The notes: generated by a model not told the origin, from the letters alone. A DNA stretch of 64,000 bases from Novosphingobium sp. (GCA_024236215.1 JACKKX010000003.1:372001-436000); one strand, 5' to 3'. Positions 25,566 through 35,957 are shown, counted from the first letter of the stretch. A program made the numbers and translations.

Positions 25566-26315
25566 TCAAGGACGCCGGAATTTGAGCACGAAGCGGTCGG
25601 TCTTGCCGCGAATTGCGGGGTTGAACACGCTCTTGGTGTGATCGTCGGCCGGGTTGCCCAGGACCGCGCTTTCCGCTTCCAGCACGAAACCGGCGGCGGC
25701 CATATCGGCCTTGACCTGCGCGGGATCGATCCGGTGCATCTTTTCCACCACCTCACGCGGATCGCCCGCAGGGCCGACATGGTCGACGATCACGACATGG
25801 CCGCCGGGCCGGACCGCTCGGAACCAGCCCGCCAGCACCGCGGGCACATCGACGCGCGGATAGTTGTTCTTGGCCGATTCCCAGTAGAGATCGTGGTAGT
25901 TGAGGTTGGTGAAGATCGTATCGACGCTGGCCGGGGCGAGCTGCATCGCCGCCACTTCGGCCACCAGCACGCGGATGTTGGGATATTTGGGCAGCAGCGC
26001 GTCCCAGGCCTTGGCATCGTGGAAGCTCGGGGGATTGAGCACATAGACCGTGCCCCTGGGCCCGACCGCGCGGGCCATCATGGTCGAGTAGTATCCGCTT
26101 CCGGCGAAAAAATCGACCACCACCTGGCCTTTGCGAACCCCGGCGAAATCGAGAATCTCCGCGGGCTTGCGCCCTTCATCCAGCTTGCGATCGTCGGCAC
26201 TGCGGGCCGGATCGGCGATCACCCTGGCATAGTCGGCGGGCTTGGCCGCAAGCGGCGCGGAAAGCGTCAGCGCGCCAAGGGCGGCAAGCGCGGCCGCGCG
26301 GAACAGGTTTGGCAT
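25566..26315 (-). CDS. Exported class I SAM-dependent methyltransferase-like protein
   Basis: 249 residues from the ATG at 26315, with GGGGGAG upstream. The first 24 residues form a clear signal peptide (cleavage after APLAA). What follows is a Rossmann methyltransferase domain: VVVDFFAGSGYYSTMMA (motif I), NLNYHDLYW, and GGHVVIVDHVGPAGDP. Predicted methyltransferases of this kind with export signals are known, but SAM is not normally present in the periplasm. It may therefore bind another ligand. It starts 97 bp after the universal stress protein gene, in the same direction. Confidence 0.85.
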   Translation of the reverse strand: MPNLFRAAALAALGALTLSAPLAAKPADYARVIADPARSADDRKLDEGRKPAEILDFAGVRKGQVVVDFFAGSGYYSTMMARAVGPRGTVYVLNPPSFHDAKAWDALLPKYPNIRVLVAEVAAMQLAPASVDTIFTNLNYHDLYWESAKNNYPRVDVPAVLAGWFRAVRPGGHVVIVDHVGPAGDPREVVEKMHRIDPAQVKADMAAAGFVLEAESAVLGNPADDHTKSVFNPAIRGKTDRFVLKFRRP

Positions 26316-26412
26316 TTCGGTTCTCCCCCAAGGTTCGTTGGATCGAACCCGGATTTAAGAGAAAACCGGCAGTCTGGAAGCGGCCATTCTGCGAAACGCC
26401 GCCCGCGTCCGA

Positions 26413-27195
26413 TCAATGCGCCAGAAGCAGCGCCGGTCCGCCCTCCTCCTCGAGGAAATAGCGCGTCACCCCGCCGAACAGGAATTCGCGCACCCGGCTG
26501 TGGCCATAGGCGCCCATCACCAGCAGCTCGGCGCCATGCTGGGCGACGCTGGCGGCCAGGGTTTCCTCGATCGAATCGCCGCGTTGCAGCTCGGTCAGCT
26601 CGGCCGCGATCCCGTGGCGCGAAAGATAGCGCAGCGCGTCGGTCGGCGGGAAACCGGCGGCCTTTTCGGTCATCACGGTCAGAACATGGACCGCACTGCA
26701 GCCCTTGAGCAGCGGCACCGCCGCGCGCAGGGCATGGGCTGCCTCATCGCCGCCGTCCCAGGCAATGCAGGCTGCGGCCAGCGGCAGGCGCAGTTCCTTG
26801 CCATCGAGCACCAGCACCGGCGAACGCGAGATCACCGCCAGATCGCCGGCATAGCCGCAGCCGCGCGAAACCACGCTGAGATCGGCGAGCCGTGCCGCTC
26901 CGGCCATGGCATCGAGCGGCTGGGTTTCAAACCGGACGACATCGAAGGGCACGTCGTCGTTGGCAAGGCGCCCGGCGAAGGCCTGGGCGAGTTCCTCGTC
27001 ATCCTTGAGCGCGGCCTCCAGCGCCTCACGCGCGACATAGGTACCGCCATAAGGATCGGTGGTGACATAGCGGTCGATCGGGGTATCGATCAGCACTGTG
27101 ATATGGCCGCCATGGGCGCGGGCGATATCCATCGCGCTATCGAGCCGAACGGGCATTCCCGGATCGCGGCCGGCTTGGACGAGGATGGAGCGCAT
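26413..27195 (-). CDS. Universal stress protein (UspA family, tandem type)
   Basis: 260 residues from the ATG at 27195, with AAAGGAG 8 nt upstream. The length suggests two fused Usp modules. The N-terminus (SILVQAGRDPG, then ARAHGGHITVLIDTP) matches module one. The C-terminus has the G-x2-G-x9-G-type ATP loop (LLVMGAYGHSRVREFLFGG). Such proteins bind ATP and respond to stress or starvation. It is divergent from the HAD hydrolase gene. Confidence 0.88.
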   Translation of the reverse strand: MRSILVQAGRDPGMPVRLDSAMDIARAHGGHITVLIDTPIDRYVTTDPYGGTYVAREALEAALKDDEELAQAFAGRLANDDVPFDVVRFETQPLDAMAGAARLADLSVVSRGCGYAGDLAVISRSPVLVLDGKELRLPLAAACIAWDGGDEAAHALRAAVPLLKGCSAVHVLTVMTEKAAGFPPTDALRYLSRHGIAAELTELQRGDSIEETLAASVAQHGAELLVMGAYGHSRVREFLFGGVTRYFLEEEGGPALLLAH

Positions 27196-27326
27196 GATCA
27201 ATTCTCCTTTCGCAGACGGTATTGCCTCTGGATTGCAGGGCAGACCATGACCTGCGTCAAACCTTGCCAGCGGCGGAGCAATACGCCACTGCGCCGCAAC
27301 CATAGCACAAGCGGGAGAGAGCGGAC

Positions 27327-27983
27327 ATGGCGGGCCGGTTCGAGGCAGTGATCTTCGACTTTGGCGGGGTGATCACCGAATCGCCGTTTGAGGCCTTCAA
27401 CCGGCTTGAGGCAGGGCGCGGCCTGCCGCGCGATTTCATCCGCCAGGTCAACGCCGCCAACCCGGACGGCAACGCCTGGGCAAGGTTCGAGCGCGCCGAG
27501 ATCGATGCCGCCGCCTTCGATGCGCAGTTTGCCGCAGAGGCCAGGGCGCTGGGGCACGAGCTTGAGGGCAGCGCGGTGCTGGCAGTGCTGTCGGGATCGA
27601 TCCGCCCGGCGATGGTCGCCGCGCTCGATCGTCTGGCCGACGCCGGTCTGCGCCTTGCCTGCATCACCAACAATGTGCCCACCGGTCATGGTGCCGGAAT
27701 GGCCCGCAGCGGCGACGCCCGCGATGCCTACGAACAGGTCTTTGCCCGATTCGAGCACGTCATCGAAAGCAGCAAGGCCGGGGTGCGCAAACCCGATCCG
27801 CGAATCTATCGGCTGATGTGCGAGAAGCTGGGGCTTGGGCCCGAGCGCTGCATCTATCTCGACGATCTGGGGATCAACTGCAAACCCGCCGCGATGCTGG
27901 GCATGCACGCGATCAAGGTGGTGAGCGGCGAACAGGCATTGGCGGATCTGTCGGACGTTCTTGGACTTGCGCTTACTGCATAG
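27327..27983 (+). CDS. HAD-superfamily hydrolase (subfamily IA)
   Basis: 218 residues. The nucleophile motif I is FDFGG (residues near 10), with the second Asp of the DxD pair replaced by Gly. A helical cap follows. Motif II is CITNN, and motif III/IV GVRKPDPRIY with YLDDLGIN. DFGGV-type members include haloacid-dehalogenase-like phosphatases and the N-domain of soluble epoxide hydrolase. Because the general-acid Asp is Gly, phosphatase activity may be weak or absent. The substrate is unknown. It is followed 100 bp later by scoAB. Confidence 0.85.
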   Translation: MAGRFEAVIFDFGGVITESPFEAFNRLEAGRGLPRDFIRQVNAANPDGNAWARFERAEIDAAAFDAQFAAEARALGHELEGSAVLAVLSGSIRPAMVAALDRLADAGLRLACITNNVPTGHGAGMARSGDARDAYEQVFARFEHVIESSKAGVRKPDPRIYRLMCEKLGLGPERCIYLDDLGINCKPAAMLGMHAIKVVSGEQALADLSDVLGLALTA

Positions 27984-28083
27984 GTTGTTGCGTGCCGCGC
28001 AACTGGAACGGCGCAGGTTGCAATTGCATCACGGTCTGGCTTGACCTAGCCGCTACGGCTTCTTGACCGGATGGGGAGGAACC

Positions 28084-28794
28084 ATGGCCCAGAAGATCTA
28101 TCCCGATGCCGCCAGCGCGCTTGAAGGGCTGCTGAAAGACGGCCTGCTGATCGCCAGCGGCGGCTTTGGCCTGTGCGGTCTACCCGAGCGCCTGCTCGAT
28201 GCGGTGCGCGATTCCGGGATCAAGGATCTCACCTTCGTTTCCAACAACGCCGGGATCGACAACGAAGGGATCGGCAAGCTGCTGCGCACGCGCCAGGTCC
28301 GCAAGATGATCTCGTCCTATGTGGGTGAGAACAAGGAGTTTGAGCGCCAGTATCTTTCGGGCGAGCTGGAAGTCGAGTTTTGCCCTCAGGGCACCCTGGC
28401 CGAGCGGATGCGCGCGGGCGGCGCGGGGATTCCCGGCTTCTACACCAAGACCGGGGTCGGCACGCTGGTGGCCGAAGGCAAGGAATCGAAAGTGTTCAAT
28501 GGCGAGGAATATATCCTCGAGCAGGGCATCTTTGCCGATCTGGCGCTGGTCAAGGGCTGGAAGGCCGACACCACCGGCAATGTCGTGTTTCGCAAGACCG
28601 CGCGCAATTTCAACGTGCCGGCCGCGCAGTGCGGCAAGGTCTGCGTGGTCGAGGTGGAGGAGATCGTCGAGGCCGGGAGCCTCGATCCCGATTGCATCCA
28701 TCTTCCCGGGGTCTACGTCCAGCGGCTGTTCTGCGGCGCGCCCTATGACAAGAAAATCGAATTCCGCACCACTCGCACCACGGATATGGGCTGA
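28084..28794 (+). CDS. scoA: Succinyl-CoA:3-ketoacid-CoA transferase, subunit A
   Basis: 236 residues from the ATG at 28084 with a GGGGAGG ribosome site. The conserved [13 protein letters not shown] near residue 26 and the [11 protein letters not shown] segment are present. With subunit B it transfers CoA from succinyl-CoA to acetoacetate and similar ketoacids. The stop codon overlaps the start of scoB (ATGA), so translation is coupled. Confidence 0.95.
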   Translation: MAQKIYPDAASALEGLLKDGLLIASGGFGLCGLPERLLDAVRDSGIKDLTFVSNNAGIDNEGIGKLLRTRQVRKMISSYVGENKEFERQYLSGELEVEFCPQGTLAERMRAGGAGIPGFYTKTGVGTLVAEGKESKVFNGEEYILEQGIFADLALVKGWKADTTGNVVFRKTARNFNVPAAQCGKVCVVEVEEIVEAGSLDPDCIHLPGVYVQRLFCGAPYDKKIEFRTTRTTDMG

Positions 28795-29453
28795 TGACCA
28801 CGCACGATCACATCGCCAAGGGCTGGAGCCGCGACCAGATGGCCGCCCGCGCCGCGCAGGAACTCGAAGACGGGTTCTACGTCAACCTGGGCATCGGCAT
28901 CCCCACTCTGGTTGCCAATCACGTGCCTGCGGGGATGACGGTTACCCTGCAGAGCGAGAACGGCATGCTGGGCATCGGCCCCTTCCCGACCGAGGACGAG
29001 GTTGACGCCGATCTGATCAATGCCGGCAAGCAGACCATCAGCGAGCTGCCGCATTCGGCCTATTTCGACAGCGCGGCGAGCTTCGCGATGATCCGCGGTG
29101 GCAAGATCGATCTGACCGTGCTGGGCGGCATGGAAGTGTCCGAAGGTGGCGACATCGCCAACTGGATGGTGCCCGGCAAGATGATCAAGGGCATGGGCGG
29201 GGCGATGGACCTGGTTGCGGGCGTCAAGAAGATCATCGTGGTGATGGAACACTGCGCCAAGGATGGCAGCCCCAAGTTCATCCCCGCCTGCACCCTGCCG
29301 CTGACGGGGCGCAACGTGGTCGATATGGTGATCACCGATCTCGCGGTGTTCCAGCGGCCGGATCATGCCTCGCCCTTCCGACTGATCGAGACAGCGCCGG
29401 GGGTCACACCTGAGGAAGTGGCGGCGCGGACCACCGCGCACTACATCGCTTAA
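28794..29453 (+). CDS. scoB: Succinyl-CoA:3-ketoacid-CoA transferase, subunit B
   Basis: 219 residues. The catalytic Glu is in [11 protein letters not shown] (Glu55), the residue that forms the CoA thioester intermediate. [13 protein letters not shown] precedes it. It works with scoA to activate ketone bodies into the acetyl-CoA pool, or in reverse. The stop is followed by 70 bp before the nitronate monooxygenase gene, which may belong to the same unit. Confidence 0.95.
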   Translation: MTTHDHIAKGWSRDQMAARAAQELEDGFYVNLGIGIPTLVANHVPAGMTVTLQSENGMLGIGPFPTEDEVDADLINAGKQTISELPHSAYFDSAASFAMIRGGKIDLTVLGGMEVSEGGDIANWMVPGKMIKGMGGAMDLVAGVKKIIVVMEHCAKDGSPKFIPACTLPLTGRNVVDMVITDLAVFQRPDHASPFRLIETAPGVTPEEVAARTTAHYIA

Positions 29454-29523
29454 CTGCCCGATTAAACAGACTTGCCGCCGGGCGCGCAGCGGGCAATGAT
29501 CGCTCCCTTGCAGGGAGAGAATC

Positions 29524-30660
29524 ATGGACAATGCCGTTTGCCGTCTGACCGGCTGCGAATTTCCTCTGTTCGCCTTCAGCCACTGCCGCGATGTGGTTGT
29601 GGCGGTGAGCAAGGCGGGCGGGTTCGGGGTGCTGGGGGCAACCCGCTTCACCCCCGATCAGCTTGAGGAAGAGCTGGCCTGGATCGATGCGCACATCGAT
29701 GGCGCGCCCTATGGCGTCGATGTGCTGGTTCCCGAAACGATCGATCCCCGGGTCGCCGAGTTTTCCAGCAACGAACAGCGCGCAGACGCCATTTCGAGCG
29801 AACACCGTGCTTTCACCTCGGGTCTGCTGAGGCAGTACGGCGTGGCGGTCTCGCCCGATGAGGTGGTGCACTACGAAGGCCGCGCCGGGATCACCCCCGA
29901 AAACGGCTATGCCCAGATGGAAGTCGCCTTTCGCCACCCGATCCGGCTGATCGCCAATGCCCTGGGGATCGCCCCGGCGGCGATGATCGCCGAGGGCAAG
30001 AAGCGCGGGGTGCCGGTCGCGGCGCTGGTCGGGGCCAAGGAGCACGCGCTGCGCCAGGCCGCCGCCGGGGTCGATATCATCGTCGCCCAGGGCGGCGAGG
30101 CTGGCGGGCACTGCGGCGAGGTTTCCACCCTGGTGCTGATCCCCGAGGTGGTGCGCGCGTTGAAAGCCGCAGGGCAGGACATCCCGGTGCTGGCAGCAGG
30201 CGGGATCATGACCGGGGCGCAGATGGCGGCGATGATGGCGGCGGGAGCCGAGGGGGCCTGGACCGGATCGGTCTGGCTCGCCACCACCGAGGCCGAAACC
30301 AGCGAGGCCTTCCGCGAAAAGATGATCGCCGCGCGCAGCCGCGACACCGTGCGCAGCCGCAGCCGTACCGGCAAGCCCGCACGCCAGCTCAAGACCGCCT
30401 GGCACGAGGCCTGGGACAGTGAAAACAGCCCCGGCACCCTGCCGATGCCGCTGATGGGAATGGTCTCCGAACCCTCTTTCCGCCGGATCGAGAACGCGGT
30501 GCTGGGCGGCAACGAGGCGGCGCGCGATCTGGTCAGCTATTTCGTCGGCCAGGGTGTGGGGCTGGTCGATCAGGTGCGCTCGGCCCGTTCGGTGGTGATG
30601 GACTTCCGCGAGGAATTCGTCGAAGCCGTGGGCGGCCTTGTGGGCCTGCTGGGAGAGTGA
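29524..30660 (+). CDS. Nitronate monooxygenase family (NPD-type) flavoprotein
   Basis: 378 residues. A TIM-barrel FMN fold is shown by SKAGGFGVLGATRF, the VAQGGEAGGHCGEVSTL loop with the conserved His, and PVLAAGGIMTG. These enzymes oxidise nitronates, or more loosely act as 2-nitropropane dioxygenases. Many family members have unknown substrates. A GGAGAG site precedes the ATG. Its place after scoAB hints at a role in short-chain acid or nitro-acid catabolism, but the true substrate is not clear. Confidence 0.88.
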   Translation: MDNAVCRLTGCEFPLFAFSHCRDVVVAVSKAGGFGVLGATRFTPDQLEEELAWIDAHIDGAPYGVDVLVPETIDPRVAEFSSNEQRADAISSEHRAFTSGLLRQYGVAVSPDEVVHYEGRAGITPENGYAQMEVAFRHPIRLIANALGIAPAAMIAEGKKRGVPVAALVGAKEHALRQAAAGVDIIVAQGGEAGGHCGEVSTLVLIPEVVRALKAAGQDIPVLAAGGIMTGAQMAAMMAAGAEGAWTGSVWLATTEAETSEAFREKMIAARSRDTVRSRSRTGKPARQLKTAWHEAWDSENSPGTLPMPLMGMVSEPSFRRIENAVLGGNEAARDLVSYFVGQGVGLVDQVRSARSVVMDFREEFVEAVGGLVGLLGE

Positions 30661-30661
30661 A

Positions 30662-31342
30662 TTGGCCTACATCTTGATCACCGCAAACCGGAACTATTCC
30701 AGTTGGAGCCTGCGCCCCTGGCTGCTGATGAAGGCGCTCGCCATTCCTTTTGAGGATCGGCTGGAACCTTTCACCAAGCCTGACAATTACGAGGATTTCC
30801 GCGGTTTCTCACCCACCGGGCAGGTGCCGGTCCTGATCGACGGGGAGCGGACAATCCCGGATTCGCTGGGGATTGCGCTCTACCTCGCCGAGCGGCATGC
30901 CGGAATCTGGCCGGCTGATGAAGAAGCGCGCATCTTTGCCCAGGGCGCGGTTGCCGAAATGCATGGCGGTTTTGGGCATCTCAGGAACGATTGCACCATG
31001 AACGTCGGGGTGCGGGTCTCCCCCAAGCCGATGAGCGAGGGGCTGAGGCGCAACGTGAATCGCGTGCGCGAGATTTTCGAGGCCGGTCTGGAGCGGTTCG
31101 GCGGCCCGTGGCTGGCGGGGCGCGAGTTCACCGCTGTCGATGCCTTCTTTGCCCCGGTTGCCTTCCGGATCCGCACCTATGGGCTCGATGTCGGCAAGGG
31201 GCAGGCCTGGGTCGACCACGTCCAGGCCCACCCGGCGATGCGGGATTGGGAAGCCCAGGCCCTGGCCGAGACCTGGCGCGAGGAAGCCCACGAGGCTGAG
31301 CTGGCGGCAGCGGGAACCGTTACCGCCGATTATCGCGGCTGA
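30662..31342 (+). CDS. Glutathione S-transferase family protein
   Basis: 226 residues from the TTG at 30662, chosen because GGGAG sits 7 nt upstream and the protein then begins MAYILITANRNYSSWSL as in this family. The thioredoxin-like N-domain contains SFSPTGQVPVLI, with the cis-Pro VPVL of GSTs, and DSLGIALYLAE. An all-helical C-domain follows. It starts one base after the upstream stop, so it is co-transcribed with the nitronate monooxygenase gene. It would conjugate or reduce using glutathione. It is convergent with metK, only 4 bp away. Confidence 0.9.
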   Translation: MAYILITANRNYSSWSLRPWLLMKALAIPFEDRLEPFTKPDNYEDFRGFSPTGQVPVLIDGERTIPDSLGIALYLAERHAGIWPADEEARIFAQGAVAEMHGGFGHLRNDCTMNVGVRVSPKPMSEGLRRNVNRVREIFEAGLERFGGPWLAGREFTAVDAFFAPVAFRIRTYGLDVGKGQAWVDHVQAHPAMRDWEAQALAETWREEAHEAELAAAGTVTADYRG

Positions 31343-31346
31343 ACGC

Positions 31347-32552
31347 TCAGCCTAGCGCGGCCTTCAGATCCTCGACCAGATCGAGCCGTTCCCACGGGAA
31401 CAGATCGCCCTCGGCCTTGCGGCCGAAGTGGCCATAGGCCGCGGTCTTGCGGTAGATCGGCTTGTTGAGGCCCAGGTGGGTGCGGATGCTGCGCGGGGTC
31501 AGCCCGCCCAGCTTGGACAGGCCAAGAATGGCCTGCTCGATCGCGGCTTCGGGAACCGAGCCGGTGTCATGGGTATCGACATAGAGCGAGAGCGGCTGCG
31601 ACACCCCGATCGCATAAGCGATCTGGATCGTGCAGCGGGTGGCGAGGCCGGCCGCGACCACGTTCTTGGCGAGATAGCGGGTGATATAGGCGGCGCTGCG
31701 ATCGACCTTGGTCGGATCCTTGCCGCTGAACGCCCCGCCGCCATGGGGCGCCGCGCCGCCATAGGTGTCGACGATGATCTTGCGCCCGGTCAGGCCCGCG
31801 TCGCCATCCGGCCCGCCGATCTCGAAGCTGCCGGTGGGGTTGATGTAATAGACCGTGTCGCGCAGCAGCACCGGCGGGATCACATCGGCCACCACGCGCT
31901 TCACATAGGCATGGAGCTCGGCCTCCTTGTCGCCCTCGTCATATCCGGGCGCATGCTGGGTGGAGACGACTACCGCCGTCGCCGCCACCGGCAGGCTGCC
32001 TTCATAGCGCAGCGTCACCTGGCTCTTGGCGTCGGGTTCGAGGAAAGGGGCCGCGCCCGAATGGCGGTCGGCAGCCATCCGCTCAAGGATCTTGTGGCTG
32101 TAATAGAGCGTGGCCGGCATCAGATCGGGGGTTTCATCGGTGGCGTAACCGAACATGATCCCCTGATCGCCCGCGCCCTCATCCTTGTTGCTCGTGGCAT
32201 CGACCCCCTGCGCGATGTGGGCCGACTGGCCGTGGAGGCGGTTGATGAATTCGAGGCGTTCCCAGTGGAACCCGTCCTGCTCGTATCCGATCTCGCGCAC
32301 GGTGCGGCGCACGGTTGCCTCGATCTCTTCCTCGGCGCCGGGCGCCCAGGCGCCGTTTTCATAGACACCCTTGCAGCGGATTTCCCCGGCCAGCACCACC
32401 AGCTGGGTGGTAGTCAGCGTTTCGCAGGCGATGCGCGCTTCGGGATCCTTGGCCAGGAACAGATCGACGATCGCATCGGAAATCTGGTCCGAAACCTTGT
32501 CGGGGTGGCCTTCGGAAACGCTTTCGGAGGTAAACAGGTAATCGGTGCGCAT
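31347..32552 (-). CDS. metK: S-adenosylmethionine synthetase
   Basis: 401 residues from the ATG at 32552, which aligns with the usual start ([14 protein letters not shown]). An ATG at 32564 would add four residues; neither has a clear ribosome site. [36 protein letters not shown] and [19 protein letters not shown] are all present. It makes SAM from methionine and ATP. It lies 28-40 bp behind lnt. I see no SAM riboswitch in that gap. Confidence 0.97.
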   Translation of the reverse strand: MRTDYLFTSESVSEGHPDKVSDQISDAIVDLFLAKDPEARIACETLTTTQLVVLAGEIRCKGVYENGAWAPGAEEEIEATVRRTVREIGYEQDGFHWERLEFINRLHGQSAHIAQGVDATSNKDEGAGDQGIMFGYATDETPDLMPATLYYSHKILERMAADRHSGAAPFLEPDAKSQVTLRYEGSLPVAATAVVVSTQHAPGYDEGDKEAELHAYVKRVVADVIPPVLLRDTVYYINPTGSFEIGGPDGDAGLTGRKIIVDTYGGAAPHGGGAFSGKDPTKVDRSAAYITRYLAKNVVAAGLATRCTIQIAYAIGVSQPLSLYVDTHDTGSVPEAAIEQAILGLSKLGGLTPRSIRTHLGLNKPIYRKTAAYGHFGRKAEGDLFPWERLDLVEDLKAALG

Positions 32553-32592
32553 CGCGGTATCCATATAACGAAAGCTTTATGTGCCGCGCGGT

Positions 32593-34164
32593 TTACCCCC
32601 GCGCACGGCGGCTGGCAACCACCGAGAGCAGCAGCGCCAGCGCCCCCCAGCCCAGCGAGAGCAGGTTGCCGAAACGGGCAAAAAGCGTAGGTTCAAGCGG
32701 CGGCGGAATACGCCCCGCCAGAACCCCGGCAACGTGCGAGGGCAGAGATTGCAGCACCCGCCCGCGCGCGTCGATCACCGCGCTGATCCCGGTGGTGGTG
32801 GCGCGCAGCACCGGCAGGCCCTCCTCGATCGCGCGCATGCGGGCGTGAGACAGGAACTGCGGCGGTCCCCAGCTTCCATACCAGCCATCGTTGGAGGGGT
32901 TGAACAGATAGTCAGGCCGGTGCCCGGCCTGGGTGACCTCCCCGGGGAAGATCACCTCATAGCAGACCAGCATCCCGGCCTTGCCCCACTTGCCGAGATT
33001 GAGCGTGCGCGGCCCCGGTCCGGGCCAGAACTCGATATCGCCCGGCACGAACCGCGCGATCCCCAGCGGTTCGAGCAGTCCGCGCATCGGCACATATTCG
33101 CCATAGGGCACCAGATGCGCCTTGTCGTACGAGCCGCGGATCGCGCCGCGGCCGTCGATCGCGGTAATCGCGTTGCGCGCGCCCACCGCCTTGCCGCTCT
33201 GGATTTCCAGATCGACCGTGCCGGTCAGCAGCAGCGATTCGCTTCCGATCACCCGCCCGATCCGCTCACGCGCAAGCTTCGGATCGGCGGCATAGGTATC
33301 GAAATAGTAGCCCTCGGGATAACCGTCGGCGAGGTACCACGGCACACCGCTTTCGGGCCACATCACAAGCTGTCCTTGCCCGGGCACGAGCTGGTGTGAC
33401 AGCTGGGCCGCGCGCTGGAAGTTGGCCTCGTACATCTCGGGATCGTTGAGCACATCCTGCGCGATATTGGGCTGGACCAGCAGGAACGGCGCCCCCGGCC
33501 CCCCTGCTTTGACCGGGGCTGATGGCGCGGGCCAGTACTGCAGCACGACCGGCACCGCGAGCAGTGCCAGCAATCGCCGGTCCTGGCGGAAGCGGCCCAG
33601 CGCGATCCACCACAGACCCGACAGGATCACCGTCAGGCCGGAAAGGGCATAGGTGCCCAGCCACGGCGCCAGCCGCGCCGCACCGGGCTGCCCGTATGAA
33701 ACGAGCAACGCCTGACCCAACGGGTTCCAGGGAAAGCCGGTGAAAACCCAGCCGCGCAGCCACTCGCCAAAGGTCCAGGCGCCCGCGAAGGCCAGGATCA
33801 GCGCTGCGGGCGCGCGGCGCAGATGCCAGGCCGCCATGGCCGCCAGTGCCGGCCAGACCGCGAGATAGAGCGAGAGGCCCAGTACCGCGATCCACCCGAG
33901 CCAGGCGGGCAGGGCGCTTTGATAGGAAAAGGCGGTGGCGATCCAGTTGAGCCCGAGCGCGAAGTGCCCCAGCCCGAAGCTCCAACCCAGCATCAGGGCC
34001 TGCTTGCGCGAGCCTGCCCGCGCCAGCAGCGCCAGCAGCCCGGCCACGCCCAGCAAGGCCAGCGGCCACTGCGACAGCGGCTCAAAGCCCAGCGCGGCGA
34101 TCGCGCCGAGCAGCAGGGCCAGCAGACGCGGGCGCGCCGCAGCCATTTGCAGCGCGCGCTTCAC
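32593..34164 (-). CDS. lnt: Apolipoprotein N-acyltransferase
   Basis: 523 residues. An N-terminal multi-helix membrane domain is followed by a CN-hydrolase domain with the catalytic triad: Glu in MWPESGVPWY, Lys in SYDKAHLVPYGE and Cys in VCYEVIFPGE. It adds the third acyl chain to lipoproteins at the periplasmic face of the inner membrane. It would act on the lipoproteins coded here, such as LptE, cytochrome c and the DUF3576 protein. It is upstream of metK in the same unit. Confidence 0.96.
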   Translation of the reverse strand: MKRALQMAAARPRLLALLLGAIAALGFEPLSQWPLALLGVAGLLALLARAGSRKQALMLGWSFGLGHFALGLNWIATAFSYQSALPAWLGWIAVLGLSLYLAVWPALAAMAAWHLRRAPAALILAFAGAWTFGEWLRGWVFTGFPWNPLGQALLVSYGQPGAARLAPWLGTYALSGLTVILSGLWWIALGRFRQDRRLLALLAVPVVLQYWPAPSAPVKAGGPGAPFLLVQPNIAQDVLNDPEMYEANFQRAAQLSHQLVPGQGQLVMWPESGVPWYLADGYPEGYYFDTYAADPKLARERIGRVIGSESLLLTGTVDLEIQSGKAVGARNAITAIDGRGAIRGSYDKAHLVPYGEYVPMRGLLEPLGIARFVPGDIEFWPGPGPRTLNLGKWGKAGMLVCYEVIFPGEVTQAGHRPDYLFNPSNDGWYGSWGPPQFLSHARMRAIEEGLPVLRATTTGISAVIDARGRVLQSLPSHVAGVLAGRIPPPLEPTLFARFGNLLSLGWGALALLLSVVASRRARG

Positions 34165-34172
34165 GCCGGGCT

Positions 34173-34907
34173 TCAGCTCACCGATTCGAGCGCTTCGCCG
34201 GCATCGTCGGCCGACGGCTTGCGGCGCGGACGGCCCCGGCGTGGCTTGGCTCCGTCACCCTCGGCATCGTCGCGCGCGGCGGAAATCGAGGGCGGAAGCG
34301 AAGAGGGATCGAGCCCGGCAGGAGCATCGTCCTGGCCGTCGCGATTTTCACGGCGGGGGCGCGCCTCGCGGCGGGGTTTCAGCCCCGAGCGGGAGCGATT
34401 TTCGCGCACGAAGGGGTTTTCCGCCGGTTCGAACGGGTTGGCCGAGGCGCTGTCTTCGCCGGAACCGCCGTCGTCCTGTTCGGCTTCGTTTTCGCGCGCG
34501 GTTTCATCCTCGCGCTCTTCGCGGCGCGGGCGATCCTCGCGGCTCTGGCGGGTGAAGCTGGGCTGATCGAAGCTGGGGAAATCGCTCTCGACCGAGAATT
34601 CGCCGGCATCCTCGCCTTGATCGTCACCGCTTTCCCAGCGGTCGTCACGGCGCATGCGCTGCTCTTCCTGGCGCTGGCGGCCATCGGCGATGACGCGGAA
34701 ATAGTGGTCGGCAAACTGGAGGTAATATTCCGCCTGGACCCGGTCACCGTTGAGGTGCGCGTCGTGCGCCAGCTTGCGATACTTTTCCAGCAGCTGCGGC
34801 GCATTGCCGCGCGCCCGGCTGTCGATCCGGTTGAGCTGCTGTCCGCCGCCGTTGCCCTGGCGATTGCCCCGGCCGCGCCGGCGGTTATTCCCACGATTGT
34901 TGTTCAA
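34173..34907 (-). CDS. DUF4167 protein (basic, likely RNA-binding)
   Basis: 244 residues from a TTG at 34907. That start gives the family's usual MNNNRGNNRRRGRGN opening; no ATG fits. The N-terminal DUF4167 module (about residues 1-85) is Arg/Asn/Gly-rich, then has LEKYRKLAHDAHLNGDRVQAEYYLQFADHYFRV. The rest is a long disordered acidic-then-Arg-rich tail. Conserved in alphaproteobacteria; suspected to bind RNA. It ends 9 bp before lnt on the same strand, so it could be co-transcribed with lnt and metK. Confidence 0.88.
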   Translation of the reverse strand: MNNNRGNNRRRGRGNRQGNGGGQQLNRIDSRARGNAPQLLEKYRKLAHDAHLNGDRVQAEYYLQFADHYFRVIADGRQRQEEQRMRRDDRWESGDDQGEDAGEFSVESDFPSFDQPSFTRQSREDRPRREEREDETARENEAEQDDGGSGEDSASANPFEPAENPFVRENRSRSGLKPRREARPRRENRDGQDDAPAGLDPSSLPPSISAARDDAEGDGAKPRRGRPRRKPSADDAGEALESVS

Positions 34908-35105
34908 GGGGTACGTTTCCCTAAATGGCCAGTCCCACCGGCATTCCGGCTGCCTGACCGCATGACCCTGTGCCACGCCCGCACCGGCGGCGCTGTGGCC
35001 CCGACATCTGCTAGACTGGGTGGCCGAAGCGCCACCGAACCGCAAATGTTGGATTGAACCGGCGGATCGCACCTGATGGCGGACCGGCGCTGGTCTGGGG
35101 CCGAT

Positions 35106-35957
35106 CTACGCGCTGGCACCCGCCTTGCCAAGCAAAAACTTGAGTTCGAGCACACGGTCGCGCCCGGCCAGATCAGGATGGACGCGCACGGAAAAGCCCG
35201 CGTGGTTGGCAATCGCGCTAACGGCATCGGCCTGGCTGGCGCCGATCTCGACCAGCGCGGTGCCTTCTGGCGAAAGCAGCGCGGGAAGCTGGGGGATCAA
35301 CGCGTGATAGGCATCCAGCCCCTCCGGCCCGGCAAACAGCGCGCCCGCCGGCTCATGCGCGCGCACCGAGGGATCGAGCGCCGCGTGATCCTCGACGTAG
35401 GGCGGATTGGCGAGGATCAGGTCGAACCGGCCCAACTCGGCTGACCAGCCCGGCGCATCCCAGTCCGCCGGCCTGAAATCGGCCCGGGCGGCAAGGCCCA
35501 GCTGTTCGGCATTGGCGCGGGCCATCGTCAGCGCGGCTTCGCTGCGGTCGATCCCGACCCCTGCCGCGCCCGGCAGATGGGCCAGCACCGCCAGCAGCAG
35601 CGCACCCGATCCGGTGCCGCAATCGAGCACCCTGCGGGCATCGGGCCGGGCGGCCAGCGCGTGTTCGACCAACACCTCGCTGTCGCCGCGCGGGATCAGC
35701 ACCGCCGGGCTGACCGCGAAGGGCAAGCCATAGAAATCCTGGGTTCCGGTGATGTAGGCAACCGGCTCATGCGCCTCCCGGCGCTCGACCAGGGCGGCAT
35801 AGCCTGGCGGGCAGGGATCGGCCATGCGGCGCAGCAGCAGGTCCGAGCGCGAGGCGCCCAGCAGGTGGGCCATCAGCACCTCGGCATCGAGCCGGGCGGT
35901 GTCGGACATGGCGGCAAGGCGCAGGGCCGCGGCGCGGATCGCCTCGGCAACCCTCAC
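35106..35957 (-). CDS. prmC: Release factor glutamine methyltransferase
   Basis: 283 residues from a GTG at 35957 that overlaps the prfA stop (GTGA). The N-terminal helical domain precedes the Rossmann SAM domain with [13 protein letters not shown] (motif I) and the catalytic NPPY (in [11 protein letters not shown]). PrmC methylates the Gln of the GGQ motif in release factors, here of the prfA product made just upstream. The overlapping genes ensure joint translation. Confidence 0.96.
   Translation of the reverse strand: MRVAEAIRAAALRLAAMSDTARLDAEVLMAHLLGASRSDLLLRRMADPCPPGYAALVERREAHEPVAYITGTQDFYGLPFAVSPAVLIPRGDSEVLVEHALAARPDARRVLDCGTGSGALLLAVLAHLPGAAGVGIDRSEAALTMARANAEQLGLAARADFRPADWDAPGWSAELGRFDLILANPPYVEDHAALDPSVRAHEPAGALFAGPEGLDAYHALIPQLPALLSPEGTALVEIGASQADAVSAIANHAGFSVRVHPDLAGRDRVLELKFLLGKAGASA

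Noticed and set aside
32565-32592. A SAM riboswitch in front of metK
   Set aside because: The gap to lnt is only 28-40 bp and matches none of the SAM-II, SAM/SAH or SAM-I patterns I could test by eye.
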